In this document: one piece after another, positions 1 through 9,667 of the stretch
Layout: every line of letters starts with the position of its first letter
Numbering within the stretch: position 1 is the first letter of the stretch
Assembly (NCBI GenBank): GCA_013285425.1
Contig: CP053447.1
Span: forward strand, 2,858,001 to 2,922,000
Reading direction: 5' to 3'
DNA length: 64,000 bases
Source: Ignavibacteriota bacterium
Lineage (GTDB): Bacteria > Bacteroidota > Ignavibacteria > Ignavibacteriales > Ignavibacteriaceae
The notes under the pieces: model-generated
What the model was told of the DNA's origin: nothing
The model's input: only the letters and a program-made list of their open reading frames with translations
Databases searched by the model: none
Position numbers and translations under genes: made by a program

Positions 1-437
1 GCTGGCAAAAAATAGGGTTCGTAAACGGTAAAGGAACTACAATAGAAAGATCAACATACAGCTTCAGAGATGTGAATCCTGTTGAAGGAAAATCTTTTTA
101 CAGATTAAGACAAGTTGACTTTGACGGAAGTGTAAAAATATTTGATGCGGTGGAGGTGGACTTTAATATTGTTAAAGAATATTCTCTTTCACAGAATTAC
201 CCGAATCCATTTAATCCGGAAACAGATATTTCTTTTTCGCTTGCCAAGTCTGACAATGTAACTTTAAAAATCTATAATATTCTCGGATCAGAAGTGGTAA
301 CACTTGTTAATGAATTTATGGAAGCCGGAAAGCACAAGATTAAATTTAATGCTTCTGATTTAACTTCGGGAGTGTATTTATACACAATTAAATCAGGTAG
401 CTTTACAGCAACCCGTAAGATGATCCTGATGAAGTAA
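1..437 (+). CDS. T9SS type A sorting-domain protein, 3' end
   Basis: Only the C-terminal part is in the window; the open frame starts at base 3 and has no start codon before the window edge. What is visible reads WQKIGFVNGKGTT..., then a typical linker (RLRQVDFDGS), then a type IX secretion sorting domain of about 80 residues with the signature NYPNPFNPET, the strand LKIYNILGSEV and the ending FTATRKMILMK. This domain directs export across the outer membrane by the Por/T9SS apparatus, usually with cleavage of the domain. The nature of the passenger domain cannot be told from this fragment. A 3' hairpin at 489-545 may mark the end of the transcript. Confidence 0.9.
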   Translation, partial: WQKIGFVNGKGTTIERSTYSFRDVNPVEGKSFYRLRQVDFDGSVKIFDAVEVDFNIVKEYSLSQNYPNPFNPETDISFSLAKSDNVTLKIYNILGSEVVTLVNEFMEAGKHKIKFNASDLTSGVYLYTIKSGSFTATRKMILMK

Positions 438-1244
438 AATTTATATAATATAGTTAATAGAGGCTTCTGAAAATTGTTATAATTGCCATTCCGGACTAAT
501 CAAGGTTACTTCTGAATTCACTTCGGTATCTTTATTAGTTCGGAATCAAAATATTGGTCAGAAAAGTTCTTTGAATTAAAATTAAAATATTTTTTATAAA
601 GCTTTACTGAAAAAATTGGACAATTCGAAACGACTAACACTAAAACTCATAAAATGTCAACCCTATTAACCAGCAGGTAAGTATCTACATTCTATTTGTT
701 TTTGAAGTATATGAAAATTGTAATATCTAAAAATAAGTTGTGCATATTTGTCTGTATTTGGTAGTTCTATCATTCTTGTGTCTGCCTTAGAATAATCTTC
801 GACATCTATTCTCTACAGCATTTCATCGTTCACCCGCTAACGAAAAAACATATTTGACTTGGACTAATTATTGTCGCTGTCTAAACTTAACTTTTACAGT
901 GATAAATTCAAACAATTACGCACAAAGCTGTAAAGAAAATTATCCTCCTCTTAAATGTTATATTGCTAAAACACTATTTAATACTTTTAACAAAATAGAA
1001 TTAGTGACAGTCATTGAAAAGAAATCTTCATTGAATGATTCAAAGAAAATAATTTTCTCTAATTATCGGATTTTCATCCATATATTCATAATTAGATATC
1101 ACATCTGATTTACATTTTATTTTTTACCTTGATTTAATAGGATTTTTTTAATTTGTTTTTTAAATAAAAGTATCTTTATAAAATATTATTACAAGTTTAC
1201 GCTTTGATTATTAACTGCAGATATTATAAAAGAGGATTAAGAAA
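438..1244. other. gene-free stretch
   Basis: About 800 bases separate the T9SS protein from the P-type ATPase. I find no reading frame that looks like a protein in either direction; the only open frame of note (854-1108) has a random-looking composition and no ribosome binding site. The stretch holds one clear inverted repeat (489-545), and its last 100 bases are very AT-rich, as expected for the ATPase promoter region. It could be the remains of a lost gene. Confidence 0.5.
489..545. repeat. 12-bp inverted repeat, possible terminator
   Basis: TTCCGGACTAAT at 489-500 pairs with ATTAGTTCGGAA at 534-545 over 12 bases (one G-U pair in the + strand RNA), with a 33-base loop. It lies about 50 bases after the stop codon of the T9SS protein. 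No T-run follows, so it is not a classical intrinsic terminator; it may stabilise the 3' end of the mRNA. Confidence 0.45.
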
Positions 1245-3697
1245 ATGAAAAAAGAAATTTTAAGTAATGAAGAGGAGAAAAAACTTACTGTTGATGAAAT
1301 ATTTAAAAAATTTGAGTCCGCTGATTCCGGAATTTCTGAATCATCCGTAAAAGAAAGAATTAAACTTTACGGCTATAATGAGATAGAAGAAAAGAGGATA
1401 AATCCCTTTATAAAAATTCTAAGTTACTTCTGGGGTCCCATTCCTGGATGATCGAATTTGCTGCAATTCTATCAGCAATAATTCAGCATTGGGAAGATTT
1501 CTGGATAATATTTGCTTTGCTTTTATTAAACGCTATCGTCGGTTTTTGGCAGGAGTATAAAGCAGATGATGCTATTAGTCTGTTGAAACAAAGGCTTGCT
1601 CTTAATGCACGGGTTAAGCGAAATGGAAAGTGGAATAGCATAGCTGCCAGAGAGCTTGTGCCGGGTGATGTTGTCAGAATAAGATTGGGAGATGTTGTTC
1701 CTGCTGATATTAAACTCTTTTCAGGTGAGTATGTTTCAATTGATGAATCTGCTTTAACGGGTGAATCTTTACCGGTTGAAAAACATAAATCTGATATGGC
1801 TTATTCAGGTTCAATAGTAAAGCAAGGCGAGATGGATGGTGTAATTACTGCGACGGGGTTAAACACTTTTTTTGGTAAAACTGCTAAGCTTGTCGAAGAG
1901 GCTAAAACGATAAGTCATTTTCAAAAAGCAATTATAAAAATCAGTCATTACTTAATTGTGCTTGCTGCCTTTATAATTTCAATTATTTTTTTAGTATCGT
2001 TTTACAGACACGAACCATTTTTAGATACTCTGCAGTTTGGTCTTGTTTTAACAATTGCAGCTATTCCTGTTGCACTGCCTGCGGTGTTATCTGTAACAAT
2101 GGCAGTCGGAGCATCATACTTAGCAAAGAAAAAAGCAATCGTCAGCAAACTTGTTGCAATTGAAGAAATGGCAGGTATGGATATCCTCTGCTCGGATAAA
2201 ACCGGAACTATTACTAAAAACGAACTGACTCTTGCTGATATAAAATCATTTAAAAACTTTTCTCCTGATGATGTTTTACTTTTTGCCTCACTTGCATCAA
2301 GAGAAGAAGATAAGGATCCTATCGATAGTGCAATTATACAAAAAGCTAAATCTGTTGATACGCTGGCAGATAAACTTTCATCGTACCAGATAAAAGAATT
2401 TAAACCTTTTGATCCTGTTATAAAAAGATGTGAAGTAACTGTTGCTGATAAGAATAATAAAATATTTAAGATCACTAAAGGAGCGCCGCAGGTAATATTA
2501 GCTCTGCTGGAAAACTCTGATAAAGAAAAAACATCTGAGCTTATCAATAAACAGATTGATGAATTTGCATTAAATGGATTCAGAACACTCGGTGCAGCAA
2601 GAACTAATGATCAGGGCAAGTGGGAATATGTTGGTTTGGTTCCACTGTTTGATCCGCCAAGAGATGATTCCGCTGAAACAATTAAAGCAGCACTTGATTT
2701 GGGAGTTAAAGTCAAGATGATTACCGGAGATCATACTGCGATTGCAAAACAGATCGCAAAAAAAGTAAATCTAAAAACTAATATTCAGGAAGCTTCTGCA
2801 TTTATAGATAAACCTGAAAAAGAAGCAATTAAAATTATAGAAACATCAGATGGTTTTGCTCAGGTTTTTCCTGAACATAAATATAAAATTGTTGAGCTGC
2901 TTCAGGAAACAAAACACATCGTCGGGATGACCGGCGATGGAGTAAATGATTCTCCGGCACTTAAAAAAGCTGATGTGGGAATTGCAGTAGCAGGAGCAAC
3001 TGATGCAGCAAAATCTGCTGCTGCAATTGTTCTAACTTTACCGGGTCTTTCTGTGATAATTGATGCATTGAAAGAAAGCCGCAAAATATTTCAACGAATG
3101 AATAGTTTTGCAATTTACAGAATAACAGAAACCATCCGCGTTCTTTTTTTCATAGCACTTACAATTATTGTGTTCAATTTTTATCCTGTAACCGCAGTAA
3201 TGATTGTGCTTCTTGCATTATTTAATGATGCACCAATAATGGCTATTGCTTTCGATAATGTGAAATATTCTAATGAGCCTGAGAAATGGGATATGAGAGT
3301 TATTTTGAGTATGGCTACTTTTCTGGGTTTACTCGGAGTGGTCAGCTCATTCGGAATTTTTTATATCGGACAGGAAATACTTCAATTATCAAAGGACTCA
3401 ATCCAGACTTTTATTTTTCTTAAACTGGCAATTGCAGGTCACTTAACAATTTTTCTGACGAGAACACGCGGTCCTTTTTGGTCAATCAAACCAAGTGCAA
3501 CTATGTTTTGGGCTGCTGTTATTACAAAAATTCTTGCTACTTTAGTTGCGGTGTATGGATTGTTTATTTCTCCCATTTCATGGGAACTGGCTTCATTTAT
3601 ATGGGGATATGCATTAGCTGCTTTTTTAATAACTGACTTTTTAAAAGTAAAAATTTATAAGATATTAGATCATCGGGATATTAAATTCAAAAACTAA
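1245..3697 (+). CDS. P3A-type cation (H+) transporting ATPase, frameshifted
   Basis: The protein would be an ATP-driven cation pump of the plasma-membrane proton-efflux P-type family, about 817 residues, the usual length. It is broken into 1245-1451 (cation ATPase N domain plus start of helix M1) and 1448-3697. The family sequence at the joint is GPIP-W-MIE; here GPIP is followed by G and TGA, and restoring one T near 1445 (cct-tgg-atg) joins the frames. The long part shows the actuator motif LTGES, the phosphorylation site DKTGT (Asp about residue 318 of the joined protein), KGAP in the nucleotide domain, MITGDHT and the hinge MTGDGVNDSPAL, then the C-terminal membrane helices. The halves overlap as ATGA, so coupled translation cannot be excluded, but the break falls inside M1. 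The HEAT gene follows 19 bases downstream. Confidence 0.88.
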
Positions 3698-3716
3698 AAT
3701 TATTAAAGGTTAAGAA

Positions 3717-4226
3717 ATGGAAAACAAAAGTAAAAAAATAAAAGACACAGAAATAAAGAAACTGATTGATAGTCTGAAAAGTAATGATGGATTAAAAAGA
3801 CAAAATGCACGTGAAGAATTAGTAAAGATTGGAAAAGACTCAGTAGATTATTTAGCAGAACTTCTTTCCTATCCCAAACATATCTATCGTTGGGAAGCTG
3901 TAAAAACATTGGCGGAGATCGGAGATTCAATTACAATACCGATGTTAATTCAGGCTTTGGAAGATGACGTAGTAGGTATCCGCTGGATTGCCGCAGAAGG
4001 ACTTATTAAACTTGGCAAACAATCAATAAAACCGCTTCTTGAAACACTGACAAAGAAATCAGACTCCGTTTTTATTTTAGAAGGCGTTCATCATGTTTTT
4101 TATGATTTGCGCGAAAAGAATGAACTTCCTAAAGGATTTCCAATAGAGAAATTATTATCGGCACTAAAAAATTCTGAATGGGCAGCCAGTGCAATACCAT
4201 TAGTTATTGAGCTGTTAAAGAATTAG
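3717..4226 (+). CDS. HEAT-repeat protein
   Basis: A 169-residue soluble protein made of helical HEAT/PBS-type repeats, best seen in residues 40-125 (YLAELLSYPKHIYRWEAVKTL, then IPMLIQALEDDVVGIRWIAAEGL, then IKPLLETL). Such repeats form scaffolds for protein-protein contacts; no catalytic residues are seen. It starts 19 bases after the ATPase stop, with AAAGGTTAAGAA before its ATG, so it is probably cotranscribed and might act on the pump, which is inference. The N-terminus is lysine-rich. The partner is unknown. Confidence 0.75.
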   Translation: MENKSKKIKDTEIKKLIDSLKSNDGLKRQNAREELVKIGKDSVDYLAELLSYPKHIYRWEAVKTLAEIGDSITIPMLIQALEDDVVGIRWIAAEGLIKLGKQSIKPLLETLTKKSDSVFILEGVHHVFYDLREKNELPKGFPIEKLLSALKNSEWAASAIPLVIELLKN

Positions 4227-4286
4227 TAATTACTATTACTCTTTGAGTGCAGATAAAATTGTTATTCTCTGATTAACATATTATCA

Positions 4287-6690
4287 TCAATATAATCTAT
4301 TGGAAGCAGGGGGCATTGGAATTCCGTTGTACTGCAAACGGAATTTTAGATCTCTTATAAACGGATCTTCACTTAACTTCTGTTCAATCCCGAAGAAGCT
4401 CTGTAATAATGATCCAAAATCAAACCAGCCTCGTTCGGGTAGTTCTATAATTTCATATTCCTGATTTAATAATCCAGATTTTTGTAATGCAATTTTAATT
4501 GCAGTATCAAGTCCGCCAAGAACATCAACAAGACCATTATTTAAACCATCACTGCCGGACCAGACTCTTCCCTGAGCTATTTGTTCAATTTCATCGAAAG
4601 ATTTTTTTCGTCCTAAAGCTACCTTACCAACAAAATCTTTATACAAAGTCTTGATTCCCTTCTCAGCAATTCTGAGTTCATCATCCGTAAAATCACGATC
4701 CGGTAAAGAAATTCCAATCAACGGAAGTACAGCCCCGAATCCCAGGTCTGCAAATTTTCCTTTCTTAACAAAATCTGTTGATAAACCAATATCCTGTTTA
4801 AGAGTTTTATTAAAAATAAAAGAACCAATCACTCCAATTGAACCAGTAATAGTATTAGGAGCTGCAATAATTGTATCTGCATACATAGAAAGCCAATAAC
4901 CTCCTGATGCAGCAACATAACCCTGTGATACAATTACAGGTTTTTTACCTTTTTCTTTTCTTAATACCTCTGCAATAAGATCGGCTGCAAGAGCATCACC
5001 GCCCGGTGAATCTACGCGCAGAACAATCGCTTTAATATTATCACTCCTCAACGCAGCTTGTACATACTTTACTAATGTTCTCGCTTTAATTCCATCATCC
5101 ATACTTGTTCCGCCAATTGCATAAACGACAGCGATTTTAGGTTTAGTTCCCCAATAATCATCCGGCAATGAAAATTCATTGAGTTCAGAGATATTAATCA
5201 AATTTCTGTTTTTCATTTCATATTTATTTATTACTTCAGCTATATCACTCCATCTTGCAAGTGTATCGGCAAGCTTCAGGCTAATTGCATCATCAGGTAA
5301 AAATATAAAACTACTATCAACGAGTTTATCAAAGTACGATGCTGTAAATTTTCTTCCTTCACAAATATCACGCTGAGCTAATTTATAATTATCGTCAACA
5401 AGTCTTAGTCTTTGTTCGCGGTCAGCTTCACTAAAATCCTCGCGTGAAAGATTTTCCAAAGCGGATTTAAATTTGAAATATCTTAGTTCGCGGAAACCAA
5501 TTCCAATCAGGTCAAGAGTACCTTTCAAAAAAGGTACGTCCCATAAGGTATCCCTCTAAAGAAATAGTTCCCATCGGATCAAGAACAATCTTATCAGCAA
5601 CCGAAGCAAAATGATATAAGTCAATTCCCGCACGGTCAAGATATATGTAAACTTTTTTATTGAAGGACTTAAGCTCTTTGAGTTTCTCACGGATTTCCCA
5701 GAGCATCTCTTTATTGATATTTGCGCCGGAAAGATTAACTGCAACTCCTGTAACTGAGTTATCTTTAATCACCGCATCAAGCTGCTCAATAATATCGAAA
5801 AGAGTATTAGAGTTATCAAAAAATTTATACGTCTGATATTTTAATCCGCCCCTCAGATTTATTTCAACAACGGAGTTACTGCTTTTAAATACATCAAGTA
5901 AATTTCTGTCCTTTGCACCGAGTCTTATGCCATAAGTATTGTAAGAGCGATTTGCATCGTTATCAAAATGAGTAATTGTTGATAAGCCTAATGATCCGAA
6001 ACCAAGCTGCACTCCAACATTAAAAACTTTTCCTTCAAAGTATCGTCCGATAATTCTCAGTCCATCAATGGGCTCAAATATTGCACCTGCACTCCAATTA
6101 ACATTTTCCGGAATTGTATCCTGAGTAAAGAGATAATCTCCAAACAAAGTAAGATTGTAATTACCAAATGGTCTTAATCCGATTCCAATAATTCCTTCAC
6201 GTTCATTATTTGCCGGCAGGTTCCCGATTAAGCTTAAAGATAAAAAGTTTGCAGGTCTGTAAATAGCTCCTATTGTAAGAAGATTGGATCTGTCAAAATA
6301 AGTTAAATCACCAGAAGACCAGCCATAACCGACGCCAAAACTAAATGAGGAAGAACCATACGCAGTAGATATCTTGTAATCAGTTATTGAATAGCTGCTT
6401 TCCTTTCTATCAACAAGACTAAAACTAAAATACGGCATAGAAGCAAACAAGCTGTAATTATTGAAATCATTAAAATCTGCATTAAGATCATTCCAGGTAA
6501 AAAGTAAGTTCGGCTGTTCTGTAAATGTTAATATTGCAGGATTACTGTAACCTCCTAAGCTGAACAGGATAGTTCCCGGAGTTGCAAATTCCATATCATT
6601 CTGTGAATAATAAGATGGAAACCTGATCTGAGCCTGATTAAACGCAGCCGCTAACAAAAATGCAATGATATAAATTTCTTTTCTAAACAT
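4287..6690 (-). CDS. sppA: signal peptide peptidase SppA with beta-rich N-terminal module, frameshifted
   Basis: SppA is a membrane serine protease using a Ser-Lys dyad. Two overlapping frames (6690-5512 and 5528-4287) form one gene of about 800 residues. At the joint the gene strand reads six T (complement of 5527-5532); five would give MGRTF-LKGTLDLIGIGF, the family reading. The C-terminal half carries the likely lysine (FKFKSALENLSRE) and the serine motif AASGGYWLSMYAD; DSPGGDALAADL is also typical. The first half has a signal peptide (MFRKEIYIIAFLLAAAF), then about 240 residues of alternating beta strands resembling an outer-membrane barrel (SFSFGVGYGWSSGD, IGIGLRPFGNYNLTLFGDY), then the first SppA domain. 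This front module is absent from the roughly 618-residue E. coli protein. I chose the ATG at 6690 over 6729 because it begins the signal peptide. Confidence 0.82.
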
Positions 6691-6729
6691 ACTTTTTCCA
6701 TAATATATTTTGAAAATTGAATATGACAA

Positions 6730-7123
6730 ACTAAGAAATAATGAACAATAAATAACCGTAACGATTGAAAAATACAGTTAGTCAATCTAACAGCAAAATG
6801 AGGATTGCTCAGGAATTACGGTTTTTAATTAGCTCAATACTTTTGAAATAAATTTCATTTGATACCTGCATAACTTCTGCTGGTTCCGTTCCATTAGACT
6901 TAGTGAGTTATTAATTATAATTTTATAAAAAACATTAAATAACAAAATAAGGTTAAAACAAAATACCCAAAGAACCGATTAAGTCTATGACTCGCTCAAG
7001 GAAAATCTATACATTGATTAAGACCCGGCTCTTTGGTGGTTAAAGCTAAATAATATTTTCATATTCAATATTATTAAAATGGAGTAAGCTCATACCACAC
7101 TGGGTGTTTTATTTAAAAGAACA
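6730..7123. other. intergenic region with IS110 left end, possible bridge-RNA hairpin
   Basis: Nearly 400 bases without a protein gene lie between sppA (leftward) and the IS110 transposase (rightward). They must hold the sppA promoter and the left end of the IS110 element. The notable structure is CCAAAGAACCG at 6967-6977 pairing with CGGCTCTTTGG at 7026-7036 (10 of 11 positions), enclosing a 48-base loop that contains GATTAAG twice. IS110-family elements encode a structured bridge RNA in a non-coding end, often upstream of the transposase; this stem is a candidate part of it. Exact element boundaries are not visible because IS110 elements lack terminal inverted repeats. Confidence 0.4.
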
Positions 7124-8078
7124 ATGCAAACAATAAAATACTTCATTGGCTTTGATATTTCGGCAGATGATTTTTCTGCCAGTTGTATTACCAGTCCTGA
7201 TAATCTTGTTTTCTCTACACAAAAGTTCTCAAACAGCATTGACGGTGCTAATGAGTTACTTTCATTGCTCTCTAAGCACAACATAAAACAATCTGAATCG
7301 ATCGTCTGTATGGAAGCAACCGGTGTTTATTCTGAAAGCATCTCTTACTTCTTAGCTTCTAAAGGATTTGCTATCTCCATTGAAGCCCCACACAAAATAA
7401 AGAACAAGACCAAAGACTCACCAAGAAAGAACGACTTTATTGATGCCTTAGCCATCGCAGAATATGCTTACAGATATTCTGATAAACTTCCAATTTGGAA
7501 ACCCGGCAACGAGATTCTTCAGCAAATACAGGTGCTTTTAACAACTCGTGAGCATCTTAGTGTTCAAATGATTGCCAATATAAGTGCTCTTAAAACTCTA
7601 AAGCACAAACATTACCAGACTCCACTGGCTAACCGGATATACGAGCAAACTATCAATAAACTCAAAGAACATATCAAACTTATTGATCTTGAAATAAAAA
7701 CCTTAATCGATAAAGACGATTCATTTAAGAACAAAATTTCATTGGCCAAATCTGTCCCTAGGAGTTGGATTACTTTTGGCTGCAAATCTTCTTGTTTTAA
7801 CAAATGGCTTTACAGAGCACCTTAATTACAAACATATCGCTGCTTATTCTGGAATATGCCCTTATGAACAAGTTAGCGGAACATCACTACACAAACCACC
7901 AAGATCAAAAATGTGTGGACCGGCTAAGATTAGAAAACTTCTTTACCTTGCTGCATTATCTGTAAGAACACATAACCAAAACTTTAAGAAATACTTCCTT
8001 CGCAAGCTTGCCGAAGGAAAAAACAAAAGACTAATACTAAACAATATTGAAAACAAACTATTAAAAATAATTTGTGCT

Positions 8079-8086
8079 GTTGTTAA
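8079..8086. repeat. target site duplication, left copy
   Basis: GTTGTTAA directly precedes the IS256-family element and recurs directly after it at 9481-9488. Eight bases is a normal target duplication length for this family. Removing the element and one copy restores the IS110 reading frame. Confidence 0.93.
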
Positions 8087-8112
8087 GGTATAAATTACTT
8101 CTTAGTTGAAAA
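8087..8112 (+). repeat. IS256-family left terminal inverted repeat
   Basis: The 26 bases match the reverse complement of 9455-9480 at 20 positions, with 12 identical bases at the inner side (CTTAGTTGAAAA) and GGTA at the outer tip. Its start is fixed by the adjacent target duplication. Confidence 0.88.
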
Positions 8113-8132
8113 AGTTTAATTAAAAAAAGAAA

Positions 8133-8197
8133 GAGACTCCAAATAATTAATAATTTTGTAATAACAAAAAAAAACAAAAACAATTAAAAGGAGTCTC
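8133..8197 (+). promoter_or_regulatory. hairpin that would hide the transposase ribosome binding site
   Basis: GAGACTCC at 8133-8140 is an exact complement of GGAGTCTC at 8190-8197, and GGAG at 8190-8193 is the Shine-Dalgarno sequence seven bases before the GTG start at 8201. A transcript entering from outside the element would contain both arms and could fold the 8-bp stem, masking the binding site, while a transcript started inside the loop would not. This is a known strategy of insertion sequences to avoid activation by read-through; here it is inferred from sequence only. Confidence 0.6.
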
Positions 8198-8200
8198 AAG

Positions 8201-9436
8201 GTGAAAATTAAGGAAAATCTAAAACAAAATCTTGATTGGTATAAGAATCAATCTTTAGAAACACAACTAAGTTTGTTCGGTAATTTTCTGGAGATAGCCA
8301 AAATATTGGCAAATCAACTGATGGAAGAAGAAGTAAAAGAAAAAGCAGGAATAAGATATGACAGAGAGAAGCCATCATCAGGCAGATATAGCCGCTGGGG
8401 CAGTAATCCGGGCAGCATAAGAGTAGGAGAAGAAAAAGTAAAAATAAAGGTTCCAAGGATACACGATAATCAGAGTTTGATTACCGAAAGTCCGGAGAGA
8501 TATCAAAAACTAAGGTCAATAGAATTACCATCAGAAAGTTTGATGAAAAAAATAATCTTAGGCTTAAGTCAGCACGATTATCAGGAAGTAGTAAAGATGG
8601 GCGTAGAGAGCTTTGGATTGAGTCAATCAACAGTAAGCAAAGCCTTTATAGAAGAAAGCACAAAGGCATTAGAAGAATTTGAAAAGCGGGATTTGGGATT
8701 ATATGATTTTATAGCCATAGTAATAGACGGAAAATATTTGTCAAAAGAAAACACGGTAATAGCACTTGGAATAACAATGAGCGGAGAAAAGATACCATTG
8801 GGCTTTATCCAGACAACAACAGAAAACAGTAAAGCAGTAAAAGGGTTGTTAAAAGATTTACTAAAGAGGAATTTCAAGTATACAGAAGGGATACTAACAC
8901 TGCTGGATGGTTCAAAGGGATTAAGGAAAGCAGTTGATGAGACATTCGGGAACTATGCCTTAGTACAGCGCTGCCAGTGGCATAAGAGAGAAAATGTTCT
9001 CAGTTACTTAAGTCAAGAGCAGCAAAACAATTACAGAGGCAAGCTGCAAAGAGCCTATAGTGAACCTGATTATCAAACAGCAAGCAGAAAGCTAAAGGAA
9101 ATAATAACTGAACTAATGAAAATTAACCGGAGTGCTGCAAGATCGCTTGAAGAAGGATTAGAGGAAACATTAACCATACACCGTTTAGGGTTAGTAGAAC
9201 AGTTAGGCAGATCATTTACGACCACAAATTTAATAGAAAACTTAAATTCTCAGTTAAAGAAATACCTGGGCAGAGTAAAGAGATGGATGAACTCAGAAAT
9301 GCGAAGCAGATGGATGGCAGCAGCACTTTTACAGATAGAAAAAAGAATGAGAAAGGTAAATAATTATGAAAAATTACAGTTACTAAGAACAGCATTAAAA
9401 ACAGAATTAAAGATTAAACAAAAGAAAGCAGCTTAA
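8201..9436 (+). CDS. IS256-family (mutator-type) transposase
   Basis: A full-length 411-residue DDE transposase. It has the N-terminal helical region, then the catalytic domain with the first Asp in AIVIDGKYLSKENTVIALGI, the second in LTLLDGSKGLRKAVDE, the CQWHKRENV motif (C/D-x-x-H signature of the mutator family) and the last acidic residue in TTTNLIENLNSQLKK. The start is GTG at 8201, preceded by AAAAGGAG seven bases upstream. The gene fills the element and looks intact, unlike the IS110 gene that hosts it. Expression is probably limited by the leader hairpin at 8133-8197. Confidence 0.95.
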   Translation: MKIKENLKQNLDWYKNQSLETQLSLFGNFLEIAKILANQLMEEEVKEKAGIRYDREKPSSGRYSRWGSNPGSIRVGEEKVKIKVPRIHDNQSLITESPERYQKLRSIELPSESLMKKIILGLSQHDYQEVVKMGVESFGLSQSTVSKAFIEESTKALEEFEKRDLGLYDFIAIVIDGKYLSKENTVIALGITMSGEKIPLGFIQTTTENSKAVKGLLKDLLKRNFKYTEGILTLLDGSKGLRKAVDETFGNYALVQRCQWHKRENVLSYLSQEQQNNYRGKLQRAYSEPDYQTASRKLKEIITELMKINRSAARSLEEGLEETLTIHRLGLVEQLGRSFTTTNLIENLNSQLKKYLGRVKRWMNSEMRSRWMAAALLQIEKRMRKVNNYEKLQLLRTALKTELKIKQKKAA

Positions 9437-9454
9437 TAAATGATGGAGTCTCTA

Positions 9455-9480
9455 TTTTCAACTAAGTTTGACTTTTTACC
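9455..9480 (-). repeat. IS256-family right terminal inverted repeat
   Basis: The reverse complement begins GGTAAAAAGTC and contains CTTAGTTGAAAA, matching the left end at 20 of 26 bases. It is directly followed by the second copy of the target duplication. Confidence 0.88.
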
Positions 9481-9488
9481 GTTGTTAA
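9481..9488. repeat. target site duplication, right copy
   Basis: Second copy of GTTGTTAA, directly after the IS256-family right end. It is followed at 9489 by the orphaned last 20 or so codons of the IS110 transposase. Confidence 0.93.
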
Positions 9489-9667
9489 TTCTGGAACTGC
9501 TTACACTGAAAACTATAAAACTATTAACCCAGAATTAATAAAAACAGCTTGACTATGTCATAATATTCAATATGAATAAATCAAAAACTTATTTTGGGGC
9601 TAAATAAATATTCTGATTATAAATAGTACTTTTTATTTATTTTTGTCCAGTTAACAAATTTTGTTTT

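Larger units (their letters stand above)
8087..9480 (+). mobile_element. IS256-family insertion sequence, complete
   Basis: The element is 1394 bases long. Its ends are imperfect 26-base terminal inverted repeats, 8087-8112 and 9455-9480, identical at 20 of 26 positions and both starting GGTA and ending CTTAGTTGAAAA. It is flanked by the direct repeat GTTGTTAA and carries one intact transposase gene. Inside each end is a further inverted octamer-plus (AGAGACTCC at 8132-8140, GGAGTCTCT at 9445-9453). The intact gene, ends and duplication suggest a fairly recent insertion into the 3' end of the IS110 transposase gene. Confidence 0.93.
7124..9552 (+). pseudogene. IS110-family transposase, frameshifted and split by IS insertion
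   Basis: This is a DEDD (RuvC-like) recombinase with a C-terminal Tnp_20 domain. The N-terminal part (7124-7759) shows FIGFDIS, CMEATGVY and RKNDFIDALAIAEYA, the acidic residues of the DEDD domain. At 7760 one extra base breaks the frame; skipping it gives SVP-GVGLLLAANLLVLTNGF and continues to 8086 (AAYSGICPYEQVSG, PPRSKMCGPAKIRKLLYLAALS). There the IS256-type element is inserted. Beyond it, after one copy of the duplicated GTTGTTAA, the same frame goes on at 9489-9552 with NSGTAYTENYKTINPELIKTA and a stop, the normal IS110 C-terminus. The rebuilt protein is about 340 residues, the family length. Two independent lesions make the gene inactive in this sequence. Confidence 0.92.
7058..9576 (+). 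mobile_element. IS110-family element interrupted by an IS256-family element
   Basis: The span covers the IS110 transposase gene and its probable flanks. The ends are uncertain: I used a pair of near-inverted copies of TTCATATTCAATATTAT at 7058-7075 and 9559-9576 (16 of 18 match in inverted orientation), which could be the sub-terminal repeats known from the IS1111 subgroup. The true left end may lie further left if the element is of the IS110 subgroup with an upstream bridge RNA. The element inserted between sppA and the MlaF-like gene and was later hit by the IS256-type element at 8087-9480. Confidence 0.55.

Noticed and set aside
854..1108. Open frame of 84 codons in the gene-free stretch
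   Set aside because: No ribosome binding site, random composition rich in Asn, Ile and Phe, no domain; judged chance in AT-rich DNA.
2002..2547. Long antisense frame inside the P-type ATPase
   Set aside because: Typical shadow of a well-conserved gene on the other strand; no start signals.
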